Below are positions 26,887 through 35,169 of a stretch of DNA of 64,000 nucleotides, piece after piece. The stretch comes from Pigmentiphaga aceris. GTDB taxonomy: Bacteria > Pseudomonadota > Gammaproteobacteria > Burkholderiales > Burkholderiaceae_B. The stretch is taken from assembly GCF_008119665.1 (NCBI RefSeq), contig NZ_CP043046.1:496001-560000 (forward strand), written 5' to 3'. The notes under the pieces are model-generated. The model was given only the letters and a program-made list of their open reading frames with translations, had not been told where the DNA came from and made no database searches. Within the stretch, counting starts at the first letter, position 1, and each line of letters starts with the position of its first letter. Made by a program: the position numbers and the translations under genes.

Positions 26887-27056
26887 CAGGCGCGGCCAGA
26901 AAATCCGAGTAGCTGTCAGCCTGGAGTGTTGTCCGACAGGTGCCTGGGGTCAATTATCCGAAGGTATAGCAGTGGTGTGGCGCCCTGCCTGAGCGCGTAA
27001 GTTGACGCCGTTTCCACCGATGCGTGCCGATCCGAACGCGCATCGGTAGCCGTGCT

Positions 27057-28511
27057 TTATCGGTCCATCGGCCACTTCGGGCGGCTGATGTTGGCAAAGG
27101 GCAGCATCGACAAATCGCGCACCACCACGCCCGGCGCACCCACGTAGATCACCTTTGCAGCCAAGGGCGCAAACGACGCGTAGAAGTGCTGCGAGGATTT
27201 CACCACGACGATTTTGCGGTCCTCGGGGTTCAGGCCAAGCTGCGTGAACAGATCGCGGCCAAATGCCTGCGTGCGAATGGTGCAGATCACCACCGCCACA
27301 CCTTGCGACTCGATCAGCGCGCAGTCCCCCAGCTTGGCAAGCGTGCCCGCCAGGCCGTTCATCAACATGTCACGCTTGAGTGCCTTGACCGTCCAGATGG
27401 CGTCAACCGGGTCACCTGACTGCGGGCAGATCTTGCCGCCAATGCGCATCGGCAGCCTTGCACCCACCCCTGCGTCAAAGGCCAGCTTCACGGCACCGGC
27501 GTCCCACAGCGGGCCGACGCAGGCGCTGTCGATGCCGCGTTCGAACAAGCGACGAAGGATGTAGGTGGAATCGCTGGGCGCGCCGCCGCCTGCGTTGTCG
27601 GCACTGTCGGCCAGCACGATGCTGCCGTCCGTCGCCAAGGCATCGTCCAGCGCGGTATCGATGTCAGGCCAGGGGCTTTCAAACTGATCGCGTGCCGCGC
27701 ACAGCGCATCGGCAATTTCCTGGGCCACCGCGTTGGCGCGCACGCCACTCGGGTCTTGCAGCGCGTCGCTGTAGACCAGCATCTTGGTCCCCATGTCGGG
27801 CACGTCGCCCCAGGCAAAACCATGCACGATGGACACCGACAGAATGCCGTCCTTGCCTTCCAGCGCGGTGCAGCGATCGACAAAGCCGCGCGCAGGTTGG
27901 CGTGTGGTGTGCAGTGACACGATCATGCCCGTATCGACCACGGCCGCCTGCGGCCTGATCTTGCCCGCATGGGTGTCGGCACAGATCTGCACCAGCTCGC
28001 GAGCGCGTTCCAGAATGTCGGTGTGCGGATACTCCTTCCAGCAGATCAGCACATCGGCGCTGTCCGTCATCTTCTGGCTCAGGTGGGTGTGCGGGTCCAG
28101 CGTGGCACCAATCACCGTGTCCGGCCCGGCAATCTCGCGGATGCGCGCCAGCAGGTCGCCCTCACAGTCCTCATAACCATCGGCCACCATTGCGCCGTGC
28201 AGGCCGATCAAGGCCATGTCCACCGGCAGGGCCGCACGCAGGTCGTTCAGCAGGTCATCGCGCAAGGTTTCATAAGCATGGCGCGTCGTCAGCCCGTTGG
28301 GCACGGCGGCGGCCACCAGCCCCTCGATCAAGGTCCACCCCCGCGCCGGACCGACTTCACGCGCCGCCCACAGCGGGCCGCTGTGCATCTGCATCTTGTC
28401 CGGGTGTTCGCCCGCCCGGAAATAGGCGCGTTCATGGAAGGCGGCAATGCCCGTGGGCATGGGGCCGAAGGTATTGGTCTCAGTGGCGAGCGCACCGGAG
28501 AAAACACGCAT
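27057..28511 (-). CDS. M81 family metallopeptidase (MlrC-like)
   Basis: A 484-residue protein of the MlrC/DUF1485 family, whose founder (microcystinase C) cleaves linear microcystin products. Family signatures are MRVFSGALATETNTFGPMPT at the N-terminus, ALIGLHGAMVADGYEDCEGDLL, GATLDPHTHLS, WKEYPHTD, and ADSADNAGGGAPSDSTYILR, the probable zinc and substrate residues. Start ATG at 28511 with AAGGA 6-7 nt upstream. Divergent from a LysR gene that probably regulates it. The true substrate in this organism is unknown; a peptide or amino-acid derivative is plausible. Confidence 0.88.
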   Translation of the reverse strand: MRVFSGALATETNTFGPMPTGIAAFHERAYFRAGEHPDKMQMHSGPLWAAREVGPARGWTLIEGLVAAAVPNGLTTRHAYETLRDDLLNDLRAALPVDMALIGLHGAMVADGYEDCEGDLLARIREIAGPDTVIGATLDPHTHLSQKMTDSADVLICWKEYPHTDILERARELVQICADTHAGKIRPQAAVVDTGMIVSLHTTRQPARGFVDRCTALEGKDGILSVSIVHGFAWGDVPDMGTKMLVYSDALQDPSGVRANAVAQEIADALCAARDQFESPWPDIDTALDDALATDGSIVLADSADNAGGGAPSDSTYILRRLFERGIDSACVGPLWDAGAVKLAFDAGVGARLPMRIGGKICPQSGDPVDAIWTVKALKRDMLMNGLAGTLAKLGDCALIESQGVAVVICTIRTQAFGRDLFTQLGLNPEDRKIVVVKSSQHFYASFAPLAAKVIYVGAPGVVVRDLSMLPFANISRPKWPMDR

Positions 28512-28539
28512 GACGATCCTTGGGGGCAGGGGATGGGAA

Positions 28540-28554
28540 ACTTGCGAAGCAAGT
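28540..28554. promoter_or_regulatory. candidate LysR dyad upstream of the M81 gene
   Basis: ACTTGC and GCAAGT separated by 3 nt form a perfect 6-3-6 inverted repeat, the same geometry as the LysR dyad near 3168. It lies 29 nt upstream of the M81 start in the divergent region shared with the LysR gene at 28777. Confidence 0.35.
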
Positions 28555-28776
28555 ATCTGCCCGGGCGAGTCATGCGATCAATAAAGAATCTTGTAATGTG
28601 GTGTTGACTACAGAGCAACGCTCGTTGAGCCAGATGAATAGCGAATTGAACGATCGGTGCGGAGTCATCGCTTGATGGGTTGTGCTGAGTTTCGGTTTTA
28701 CTTATTCGTCTCCAGCCGCCATATTTCCGCAACGCAGCTTGTTGCATGCATCTGTTTTCTTAGGCGCAGGATCGCC

Positions 28777-29718
28777 ATGCCAATGAACCCCTCCGCCCTC
28801 AACGAAAAGCGCCTTGGCTATTTCTCAGAGACCGTTCGCAGCGGCTCGATGCGCGCTGCTGCCGAAAAACTCGACGTCGAAGCCTCGGTAGTCAGCCGCC
28901 AGATTCAGCAGTTGGAAGAAGACGTTGGCGCGGTCCTGTTGGAACGTCGTGGACGCGGCGTGGTGCCGACCGAAGCAGGGCTGCTGGTCATGGCTTTGTG
29001 CGAGGAGCGCAGCTTGGGGGAAGACACCCTGCGTCATCGCTTGTGGGAACTACAAGGCCTGGAGCGCGGCGAACTGCGCATCGTGGTCGGTGAGGGGTTC
29101 CTGCCTGCTTTGATGGATGGCGTGGTTCACGCGTTCACACGCCGTTATCCGCGCATCCTGGTGACGGTTGACACCATGGGGGCCAGCGAAGCGGTGCGGG
29201 AAGTCTCGGCAGGCCGCGCCAACCTGGGTATCGCCCTGAGCGCGCCCGTCGACCCAGGCGTGCATGTGGTGCGCGAACGGCATCAGCCGGTATGCGTAGT
29301 GGCATCGCCGCAGCATGCGGTCGCGAAAGGGAAACGGCCAATTGCCTTGGCGGATTTGGCAGGTTATGCGCTGGCGCTGACGACCCCCGGCAGCGGCCTG
29401 CGCATGCTGGCACAGACTGCCGAGCAGGCCGACGGGGTGAGGCTGTCGCCCAGCTTCACCAGCAACTCTGTCGATGCGCTGAAACGCCATGTGATCGCCA
29501 CCGATTCGATCACCTTCCTGACAAGATTTGCGATCCGGCAGGAACTGGCACGTGGTGAACTGATTGCGCGCCGGACATCCAACACGGTGTTCGAGGCAGC
29601 GCATGCCCAGTTGTTCGTGCAGCAGGATCGACGCGCGTCAGCTGCGCTGCAGGCCTTGTTGAAACTGGCGGAAAGTGCGCGGTTTCTGGCCAATCCCCCT
29701 GCGACGTTCGCCAGATAA
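28777..29718 (+). CDS. LysR-family transcriptional regulator
   Basis: A 313-residue LysR regulator. The HTH spans KRLGYFSETVRSGSMRAAAE then KLDVEASVVSRQIQQLEEDV, and the effector domain begins near RGELRIVVGEGFLPA. Start ATG at 28777 with AGGA upstream; the frame also runs 40 codons further upstream but without family similarity. It is divergent from the M81 peptidase gene. The effector domain is standard; no effector can be named. Confidence 0.92.
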   Translation: MPMNPSALNEKRLGYFSETVRSGSMRAAAEKLDVEASVVSRQIQQLEEDVGAVLLERRGRGVVPTEAGLLVMALCEERSLGEDTLRHRLWELQGLERGELRIVVGEGFLPALMDGVVHAFTRRYPRILVTVDTMGASEAVREVSAGRANLGIALSAPVDPGVHVVRERHQPVCVVASPQHAVAKGKRPIALADLAGYALALTTPGSGLRMLAQTAEQADGVRLSPSFTSNSVDALKRHVIATDSITFLTRFAIRQELARGELIARRTSNTVFEAAHAQLFVQQDRRASAALQALLKLAESARFLANPPATFAR

Positions 29719-29920
29719 GCGCAGCGTCAGCGGGCAGAGAGCCAGCAGGCAAAGATTCTGCCCTCGAATCACGCTTTTAACCTTGTTTTCATCGGTTCAT
29801 CGCATGCATCCGTCACGCTTGCCGCGCTAAGCTTGAACTGCGTACTTTCAGCAGCATATGCATGAATAAGCCTGTCAGCGTCCGCTGATCCGGCACTTGA
29901 GAAAAGGCACCCGCCGACCC
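29719..29920. other. promoter region of the small gene at 29921
   Basis: About 200 bases, more AT-rich than the surroundings, with no gene. GCATGCATC and CATATGCATG occur near 29802 and 29855. They may be regulatory, but no clear box is recognised. Confidence 0.3.
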
Positions 29921-30139
29921 ATGAAGACCATCGACGAGATGCTGCACCTGGACTTGCTCACCGCCGAGCAACACCGTGACATTGGCGCATGGATTGCGCG
30001 CGCCGGGTCACCGGAAGAAATCCTGAACATGCCTGCGCCCTTGTGGCAAGCCGTGGAACGCGCCGCCGCCGTGATGGGCGTGGATGACGACTTGATGCGC
30101 CCGCCTGCATTGGATGCGGGTGACGTGGTGCTGTCCTAG
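29921..30139 (+). CDS. small hypothetical protein
   Basis: A 72-residue protein beginning MKTIDEMLHLDLLTAEQHRD and ending with an acidic segment (DAGDVVLS). It is predicted cytoplasmic and helical, without a recognised domain. Start ATG at 29921; the frame extends 8 codons upstream to a start in a poorer context. A hairpin lies 13 nt after the stop, consistent with a small monocistronic transcript. No function can be assigned. Confidence 0.6.
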   Translation: MKTIDEMLHLDLLTAEQHRDIGAWIARAGSPEEILNMPAPLWQAVERAAAVMGVDDDLMRPPALDAGDVVLS

Positions 30140-30151
30140 TCTTCCAATGCA

Positions 30152-30187
30152 AACGAGGCCGATGCGATCATCCGCATCAGCCTCGTT
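30152..30187 (+). terminator. hairpin after the small gene
   Basis: AACGAGGC-GATGCG pairs with CGCATC-GCCTCGTT around a short loop, a stem of 14 base pairs with one mismatch. There is no long T-run, so termination is probable but not certain. Confidence 0.55.
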
Positions 30188-30206
30188 CGGTTAGGCATTG
30201 ATAGCA

Positions 30207-30227
30207 GCCCCGGCTAGTCGCCGGGGC
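30207..30227 (-). terminator. hairpin at the end of the glp operon
   Basis: GCCCCGGC and GCCGGGGC form a perfect 8-bp stem 12 nt beyond the stop of glpV on the minus strand. The T tract is poor. It may also work on the plus strand. Confidence 0.5.
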
Positions 30228-30238
30228 GATATTGCTTA

Positions 30239-31972
30239 TTAGCGCACGCGGCCTTCCTTCCACGCGCCCAACAGCTTGTCATAGGCGATCGTCTCGCCCT
30301 TGGGCTTCTCGTTGGCCAGCTTCTTCCACGGGGCGTGGTCGTCGCTCAGGTACTTGGCCGGATCACCCTTCGGGGTCAGCTTCGGTGCGCAATGGGCCAT
30401 GCCAGCGCGTTCCAGGCGGGCCATCACGTTGTCCATTTCGTCAGCTAGGTTGTCCATGGCCTTCTGCGGGGTCTTCTCGCCAGTGACGGCCTCGGCCACG
30501 TTCTTCCACCAGAGCTGTGCCAGCTTCGGATAGTCCGGCACGTTGGTGCCGGTCGGCGTCCACGCGACGCGGGCCGGGCTGCGGTAGAACTCGATCAGGC
30601 CGCCGTACTTGCTGGCGTTCTGGGTGAAGTACTCCGAGCGGATGTCGCTGTCACGGATGAAGGTCAGGCCGGTGATGGACTTCTTCAGCGAGGTGGTCTT
30701 GGCGGTGATGAACTGTGCGTACAGCCAGGCAGCAGCCGTCTTGTCGGCATCGTGGCCCTTGAAGAAGCTCCACGAGCCTACGTCCTGGTAGCCGTTCTGC
30801 ATGCCTTGCTTCCAGTACGGGCCGTTCGGGCCGGGGGCCATGCGCCACTTGGGCGAGCCGTCGGCATTGACCACCGGCAGGCCGGGCTTGGTCATGTCGG
30901 CGGTGAACGCGGTGTACCAGAAGATCTGCTGTGCGATCTGGCCTTGTGCGGGCACCGGGCCGGATTCGCCGAAGGTCATGCCCATGGCTTCCTTGGGCGC
31001 GTACTTCTTCATCCAGTCGATGTACTTGGTCAGTGCATAGACAGCAGCAGGCGAGTTGGTGGCACCGCCGCGCGAGACCGATGCGCCGGTGGGGGTGCAC
31101 TTGTCTTCTGCGACACGAATGCCCCACTCGTCGATCGGTTGGCCGTTCGGGATGCCCTTGTCGGCGGCACCAGCCATCGACAGCCATGCATCGGTGAAGC
31201 GCCAGCCCAGCGACGGATCTTTTTTGCCGTAGTCCATGTGACCATAGATCGGCTTGCCGTCGATGGTTTTCACGTCGACGCTGAAGAATTCGGCGATGTC
31301 TTCGTAGGCGCTCCAGTTGAGCGGCACGCCCAGGTCGTAGCCGTATTTGGCCTTGAACTTTTCCTGCAGGTCCTTGCGGTCGAACAGGTCGGCGCGGAAC
31401 CAGTACAGGTTGGCGAATTGCTGGTCGGGCAGCTGGTACATCTGGCCGTCAGGGGCCGTGGTGAAGCTGGTGCCGATGTAGTCTTTCAGGTCGATGCCGG
31501 GGTTGGTGAATTCCTTGCCCGCGCCTGCCATGTACTCGGTCAGCGACATGATCTTGCCGTAGCGGTAGTGCGTACCGATCAGGTCGGAGTCCGACACCCA
31601 GCCGTCGTAGATCGACTTGCCGGATTGCATGGAGGTCTGCAGTTTTTCAACCACGTCGCCTTCCTGGATCAGGTCGTGTTTGACCTTGATGCCGGTGATT
31701 TCCTCGAAGGCGCGGGCCAGCGTCTTCGATTCGTATTCGTGGGTGGTCAGCGTCTCGGACACCACCGAGATTTCCTTCACGCCCTTGGCCTTCAGCTTGT
31801 CGGCGGCTGCCATGAACCACTTCATTTCTTCCATCTGCTTGTCTTTCGACAGCGTGGAAGGCTGGAACTCGGCGTCGATCCATTTCTTGGCTTCGGCTTC
31901 GCCGGCCGACGCACCCTGCATGGTGAACGTCGCGGCCAGCGCCAGTGCCAGCGCGGTGTAGCGCATCTTCAT
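30239..31972 (-). CDS. glpV: glycerol ABC transporter substrate-binding protein
   Basis: A 577-residue periplasmic binding protein with a Sec signal peptide (MRYTALALALAATFTMQGAS then AGEAEAK). Extracellular solute-binding family 1 features include VSETLTTHEYESKTLARAFEEI and YGKIMSLTEY. It is long for the family, as is the rhizobial glycerol binding protein GlpV. Start ATG at 31972 with GAGGAG upstream. It is the last gene of glpDSTPQUV, after the small membrane gene glpU. It presents glycerol to the GlpP/GlpQ channel; the ligand is inferred from the operon. Confidence 0.9.
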   Translation of the reverse strand: MKMRYTALALALAATFTMQGASAGEAEAKKWIDAEFQPSTLSKDKQMEEMKWFMAAADKLKAKGVKEISVVSETLTTHEYESKTLARAFEEITGIKVKHDLIQEGDVVEKLQTSMQSGKSIYDGWVSDSDLIGTHYRYGKIMSLTEYMAGAGKEFTNPGIDLKDYIGTSFTTAPDGQMYQLPDQQFANLYWFRADLFDRKDLQEKFKAKYGYDLGVPLNWSAYEDIAEFFSVDVKTIDGKPIYGHMDYGKKDPSLGWRFTDAWLSMAGAADKGIPNGQPIDEWGIRVAEDKCTPTGASVSRGGATNSPAAVYALTKYIDWMKKYAPKEAMGMTFGESGPVPAQGQIAQQIFWYTAFTADMTKPGLPVVNADGSPKWRMAPGPNGPYWKQGMQNGYQDVGSWSFFKGHDADKTAAAWLYAQFITAKTTSLKKSITGLTFIRDSDIRSEYFTQNASKYGGLIEFYRSPARVAWTPTGTNVPDYPKLAQLWWKNVAEAVTGEKTPQKAMDNLADEMDNVMARLERAGMAHCAPKLTPKGDPAKYLSDDHAPWKKLANEKPKGETIAYDKLLGAWKEGRVR

Positions 31973-32061
31973 GTTGAATCTCCTCAAGCTGTTTTTCGTC
32001 CCCAAAATTGTCAGACCGTGGCTCCGGGGATCTGGGAGCCAACGGTTCAAGAAAAAATCGT

Positions 32062-32370
32062 TCAGCCTTTGCGCATCACCAGGGCCAGCAGCAGCATCGA
32101 GGCCACGAAGCTGATCCAGATCGAGGGCTCGGCATCCAGGCTCAACCACTCCTGGAATTTGCCCGCAAACCCGACGAACACCAGGTTCACGTAGGCGGCC
32201 AGCAACAGGCCGATGAACAGGCGATCACCGCGCGTGGTCTCGATCGGCAGCCAGCCGCGTCGCAGTGTCGTGGGCGACTTTATTTCCCATACGGTCATGC
32301 CGGCGAGCATCAATGCGATGCAGCTGAAAAACACGGCCACGGGGGTGGTCCAGACCATCCAGTCAAACAT
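32062..32370 (-). CDS. glpU: small membrane protein of glycerol transporter operon (DUF2160)
   Basis: A 102-residue membrane protein with about three hydrophobic segments (TTPVAVFFSCIALMLAGMTV, DRLFIGLLLAAYVNLVFVGF and WISFVASMLLLALVM). It matches the small DUF2160-type protein found between permease and binding-protein genes in glycerol ABC operons. Start ATG at 32370 with AGGAG upstream. The function of GlpU is not well defined; it may be an accessory subunit. Confidence 0.85.
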   Translation of the reverse strand: MFDWMVWTTPVAVFFSCIALMLAGMTVWEIKSPTTLRRGWLPIETTRGDRLFIGLLLAAYVNLVFVGFAGKFQEWLSLDAEPSIWISFVASMLLLALVMRKG

Positions 32371-32398
32371 TCTTGTCTCCTGTCTCAGATGTGGCCGA

Positions 32399-33214
32399 TT
32401 ACACGCGGCCCATCGCAAAGCCCTTGGCGATGTAGTGACGCACGAACCAGATCACGATCGCGCCCGGCACGATGGTCAGCACACCGGCTGCCGCCAGCGT
32501 TGCCCAGTCCATGCCGGACGCACTGACCGTGCGTGTCATGGTGGCCACGATGGGCTTGGCGTTCACGCTGGTCAGCGTGCGCGCCAGCAGCAGTTCGACC
32601 CAGCTGAACATGAAGCAGAAGAACGCCGCCACGCCTACGCCAGCCTTGATCAGCGGCAGGAAGATGCGGATGAAGAACTTCGGGAAGCTGTAGCCGTCGA
32701 TGTAAGCCGTCTCGTCGATTTCACGCGGAATGCCGCTCATGAAACCTTCCAGAATCCACACCGCCAGCGGCACGTTGAACAGCAGGTGGGCCAATGCAAC
32801 GCCCACGTGCGTATCCATCAGACCCACCGTGCTGTACAGCTGGAAGAAGGGCAGCAGGAAGACTGCGGGCGGCGTCATGCGGTTGGTCAGCAGCCAGAAG
32901 AACACGTGCTTGTCGCCCAGGAACGAATAGCGCGAGAACGCATAGGCGGCGGGCAGGGCAACGGCCAGCGAAATGACCGTGTTGATGGCCACGTAGATCA
33001 GGCTGTTGATGTAGCCGGAATACCAGGACTCATCGGTGAAGATGCGAACGTAGTTGTCCCAGGTGAACTGCTGCGGGAAGAACGAGAAGCTGGACAGAAT
33101 TTCTTCGTTCGTCTTGAAGCTCATGTTGATCATCCAGTAGATGGGCAACAAGGCAAACAACAGGTACAAAGCCAGGAAGATGATGCGCTTCTGGAAGCGG
33201 CGGTTGGGGTTCAT
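32399..33214 (-). CDS. glpQ: glycerol ABC transporter permease
   Basis: A 271-residue inner-membrane permease of the binding-protein-dependent class. A short cytoplasmic N-terminus precedes the first membrane helix (FLALYLLFALLPIYWMINMS). The EAA loop is REIDETAYIDGYSFPKFFIR then IFLPLIKAG. Start ATG at 33214 overlaps the glpP stop (ATGA) and has GGTGGAGC upstream. Together with GlpP it forms the membrane channel. Similarity to MalG-type permeases is clear; the glycerol assignment rests on the operon. Confidence 0.9.
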   Translation of the reverse strand: MNPNRRFQKRIIFLALYLLFALLPIYWMINMSFKTNEEILSSFSFFPQQFTWDNYVRIFTDESWYSGYINSLIYVAINTVISLAVALPAAYAFSRYSFLGDKHVFFWLLTNRMTPPAVFLLPFFQLYSTVGLMDTHVGVALAHLLFNVPLAVWILEGFMSGIPREIDETAYIDGYSFPKFFIRIFLPLIKAGVGVAAFFCFMFSWVELLLARTLTSVNAKPIVATMTRTVSASGMDWATLAAAGVLTIVPGAIVIWFVRHYIAKGFAMGRV

Positions 33215-34101
33215 TGCTCCACCTCTGCTTTTTGGGTTCCGACGCGTTGCATCCAGTTGTAGAGGACGAAGCACAGCAACAGAATGATCAGGAAATAAAT
33301 CAGCGAGAACGCGGCTGCCGGGCCCAGGTCGAACTGGCCGACTGCCTTCTGCGTCAGGTACTGGCTAAGGAAGGTGGTGGCGCTGCCTGGACCGCCACCT
33401 GTGAGCACGAAAGGCTCGGTATAGATCATGAAGCTGTCCATGAAACGCAGCAGCACCGCAATCATCAGCACGCCGCGCATTTTGGGCAGCTGGATGTAGC
33501 GAAACACGGCGAACTTGCTGGCACCGTCGATGCGTGCAGCCTGGTAGTAGGCGTCGGGGATCGAACGCAGGCCGGCGAAGGCCAGCAAGGCCACCAGCGG
33601 TGTCCAGTGCCAGACGTCCATTACCAGCACGGTCAGCCATGCGTCGGTGGCGTTGCCGGTGTAGCTGTAGTCGATGCCGATCTTCTGCAGGGTGTAGCCC
33701 AGCAGACCGATGTCGGCACGGCCGTAAATTTGCCAGATGGTGCCGACCACGTTCCACGGAATCAGCAGCGACAGCGCGATCACGACCAACACCGCCGACG
33801 ACTTCCAGCCTTTGGCCGGCATCGACAGCGCCAGCGCAATGCCCAGCGGGATTTCAACCAGCAGTACCGAGAATGAGAAACCAAGCTGGCGCAGCAGGGC
33901 CGAGTGCAGTTCTTCGTCGCGCATCATGGCGGCAAACCATTCGGTGCCGACAAACACGCGCCGCTCGGGCGAGATGATGTCCTGCACCGAATAATTGACC
34001 ACCGTCATCAACGGCACGATGGCCGAGAAGGCCACGCAGATCAGCACTGGCAGGATCAGGAACCAGGCTTTCTGGTTGACGGGTTTGGTGGTGGTGCTCA
34101 T
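33211..34101 (-). CDS. glpP: glycerol ABC transporter permease
   Basis: A 296-residue permease with six predicted membrane helices and the EAA motif YYQAARIDGASKFAVFRYIQ followed by LP. The first helix is AWFLILPVLICVAFSAIVPL. It is the MalF-like partner of GlpQ. Its ATG at 34101 overlaps the stop of glpT, and its stop overlaps the glpQ start, so the three genes are translationally coupled. Confidence 0.9.
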   Translation of the reverse strand: MSTTTKPVNQKAWFLILPVLICVAFSAIVPLMTVVNYSVQDIISPERRVFVGTEWFAAMMRDEELHSALLRQLGFSFSVLLVEIPLGIALALSMPAKGWKSSAVLVVIALSLLIPWNVVGTIWQIYGRADIGLLGYTLQKIGIDYSYTGNATDAWLTVLVMDVWHWTPLVALLAFAGLRSIPDAYYQAARIDGASKFAVFRYIQLPKMRGVLMIAVLLRFMDSFMIYTEPFVLTGGGPGSATTFLSQYLTQKAVGQFDLGPAAAFSLIYFLIILLLCFVLYNWMQRVGTQKAEVEQ

Positions 34102-35168
34102 GGAACGAGCTCCTCGTCACGGTAGTAGCAGGTATGGACATCCAGAACCTGGAGCCAGATGGTGTTGCCGACGGCGGGCAGGTCGGCGTCGGCGTGCAGG
34201 CGAGCCTTCAGCTTGTTGCCGTTGGCATCCGCCGTCAGCAGCGCGTGGGTGCCAACGTCTTGCACTTGCGTGACGACCGCCGTGATGGCACCCGGCGTAT
34301 TGGCCTCGACCACCCGCAGGTATTCCGGGCGAATGCCAAGCTTCAGCGTGCCCTTGGGCAAGCTGCGGGTGGCGCGCAAGGGTGTGCCCGCGACGTCGAT
34401 GGTGTCGCCACGGCTGGTCGCAGGCAGGAAGTTCATGCCGGGCGAACCGATGAAGTGACCTACGAAAGTGTGTGCGGGTTGTTCGAACAGGGCCTCGGCG
34501 CTGCCGACCTGAACGGCCTTGCCGCGCGTCATCACCACCACTTCTTCAGCGAAGGTAAGTGCTTCGACCTGGTCGTGCGTCACGTAGATCAGCGTGAGTT
34601 TCAGTTCACGGTGAATCTGTTTCAGCTTGCGGCGCAACTGCCATTTCAGATGCGGGTCGATCACCGTCAGCGGTTCGTCGAACAGCACGGCCGACACGTC
34701 GCTGCGCACCAGGCCACGGCCCAAGGAGATTTTCTGTTTGGCGTCTGCCGACAGACCGGCTGCGCGCTGGTCCAGCTGGCCGCTCATGTCCAGCATCTCG
34801 GCGATTTCGCCGACACGCTTCTTGATCTGGTCGGCCGGCACCTTGCGATTGCGCAGCGGGAAGGCCAGGTTCTCGGCCACCGTCATGGTGTCGTAGATCA
34901 CCGGGAACTGGAACACCTGCGCAATGTTGCGTTCTTGCGGGCTGGCCTGCGTGACATCGCGGCCGTCGAATTTGACGCTGCCGTGCGAGGGCACCAGCAG
35001 GCCCGAGATGATGTTCAGCATGGTCGTCTTGCCGCAGCCCGATGGCCCGAGCAAGGCGTATGCGCCACCGTCGCGGAAGCTCATCTTCAGCGGCAAGAGC
35101 GCGTAGTCACTGTCTTGCTGCGGGTTGGCGCGGTATGCGTGCGCCAGGTCGAGATCGATGCGCGCCAT
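34098..35168 (-). CDS. glpT: glycerol ABC transporter ATPase with degenerate signature motif
   Basis: A 356-residue ABC ATPase of the MalK/UgpC type with a C-terminal regulatory TOBE-like domain. Walker A GPSGCGKT (41-48), Walker B VLFDEP (161-166) and H-loop His198 (YVTHDQ) are intact. The signature motif reads LSADA (139-143) instead of LSGGQ. Start ATG at 35168, one base after the glpS stop. GlpS has a good signature but no H-loop His, so the two complement each other. This is an ATPase, unrelated to the E. coli glycerol-3-phosphate antiporter also called GlpT. Confidence 0.9.
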   Translation of the reverse strand: MARIDLDLAHAYRANPQQDSDYALLPLKMSFRDGGAYALLGPSGCGKTTMLNIISGLLVPSHGSVKFDGRDVTQASPQERNIAQVFQFPVIYDTMTVAENLAFPLRNRKVPADQIKKRVGEIAEMLDMSGQLDQRAAGLSADAKQKISLGRGLVRSDVSAVLFDEPLTVIDPHLKWQLRRKLKQIHRELKLTLIYVTHDQVEALTFAEEVVVMTRGKAVQVGSAEALFEQPAHTFVGHFIGSPGMNFLPATSRGDTIDVAGTPLRATRSLPKGTLKLGIRPEYLRVVEANTPGAITAVVTQVQDVGTHALLTADANGNKLKARLHADADLPAVGNTIWLQVLDVHTCYYRDEELVP

Positions 35169-35169
35169 G

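Noticed and set aside
30752..32194. Plus-strand frame of 480 codons opposite glpV
   Set aside because: Antisense shadow of a clear binding-protein gene with its own ribosome binding site.
34098..35168. GlpT as glycerol-3-phosphate antiporter
   Set aside because: The name refers here to the ABC ATPase of the glycerol importer; the protein has Walker motifs and no membrane helices.
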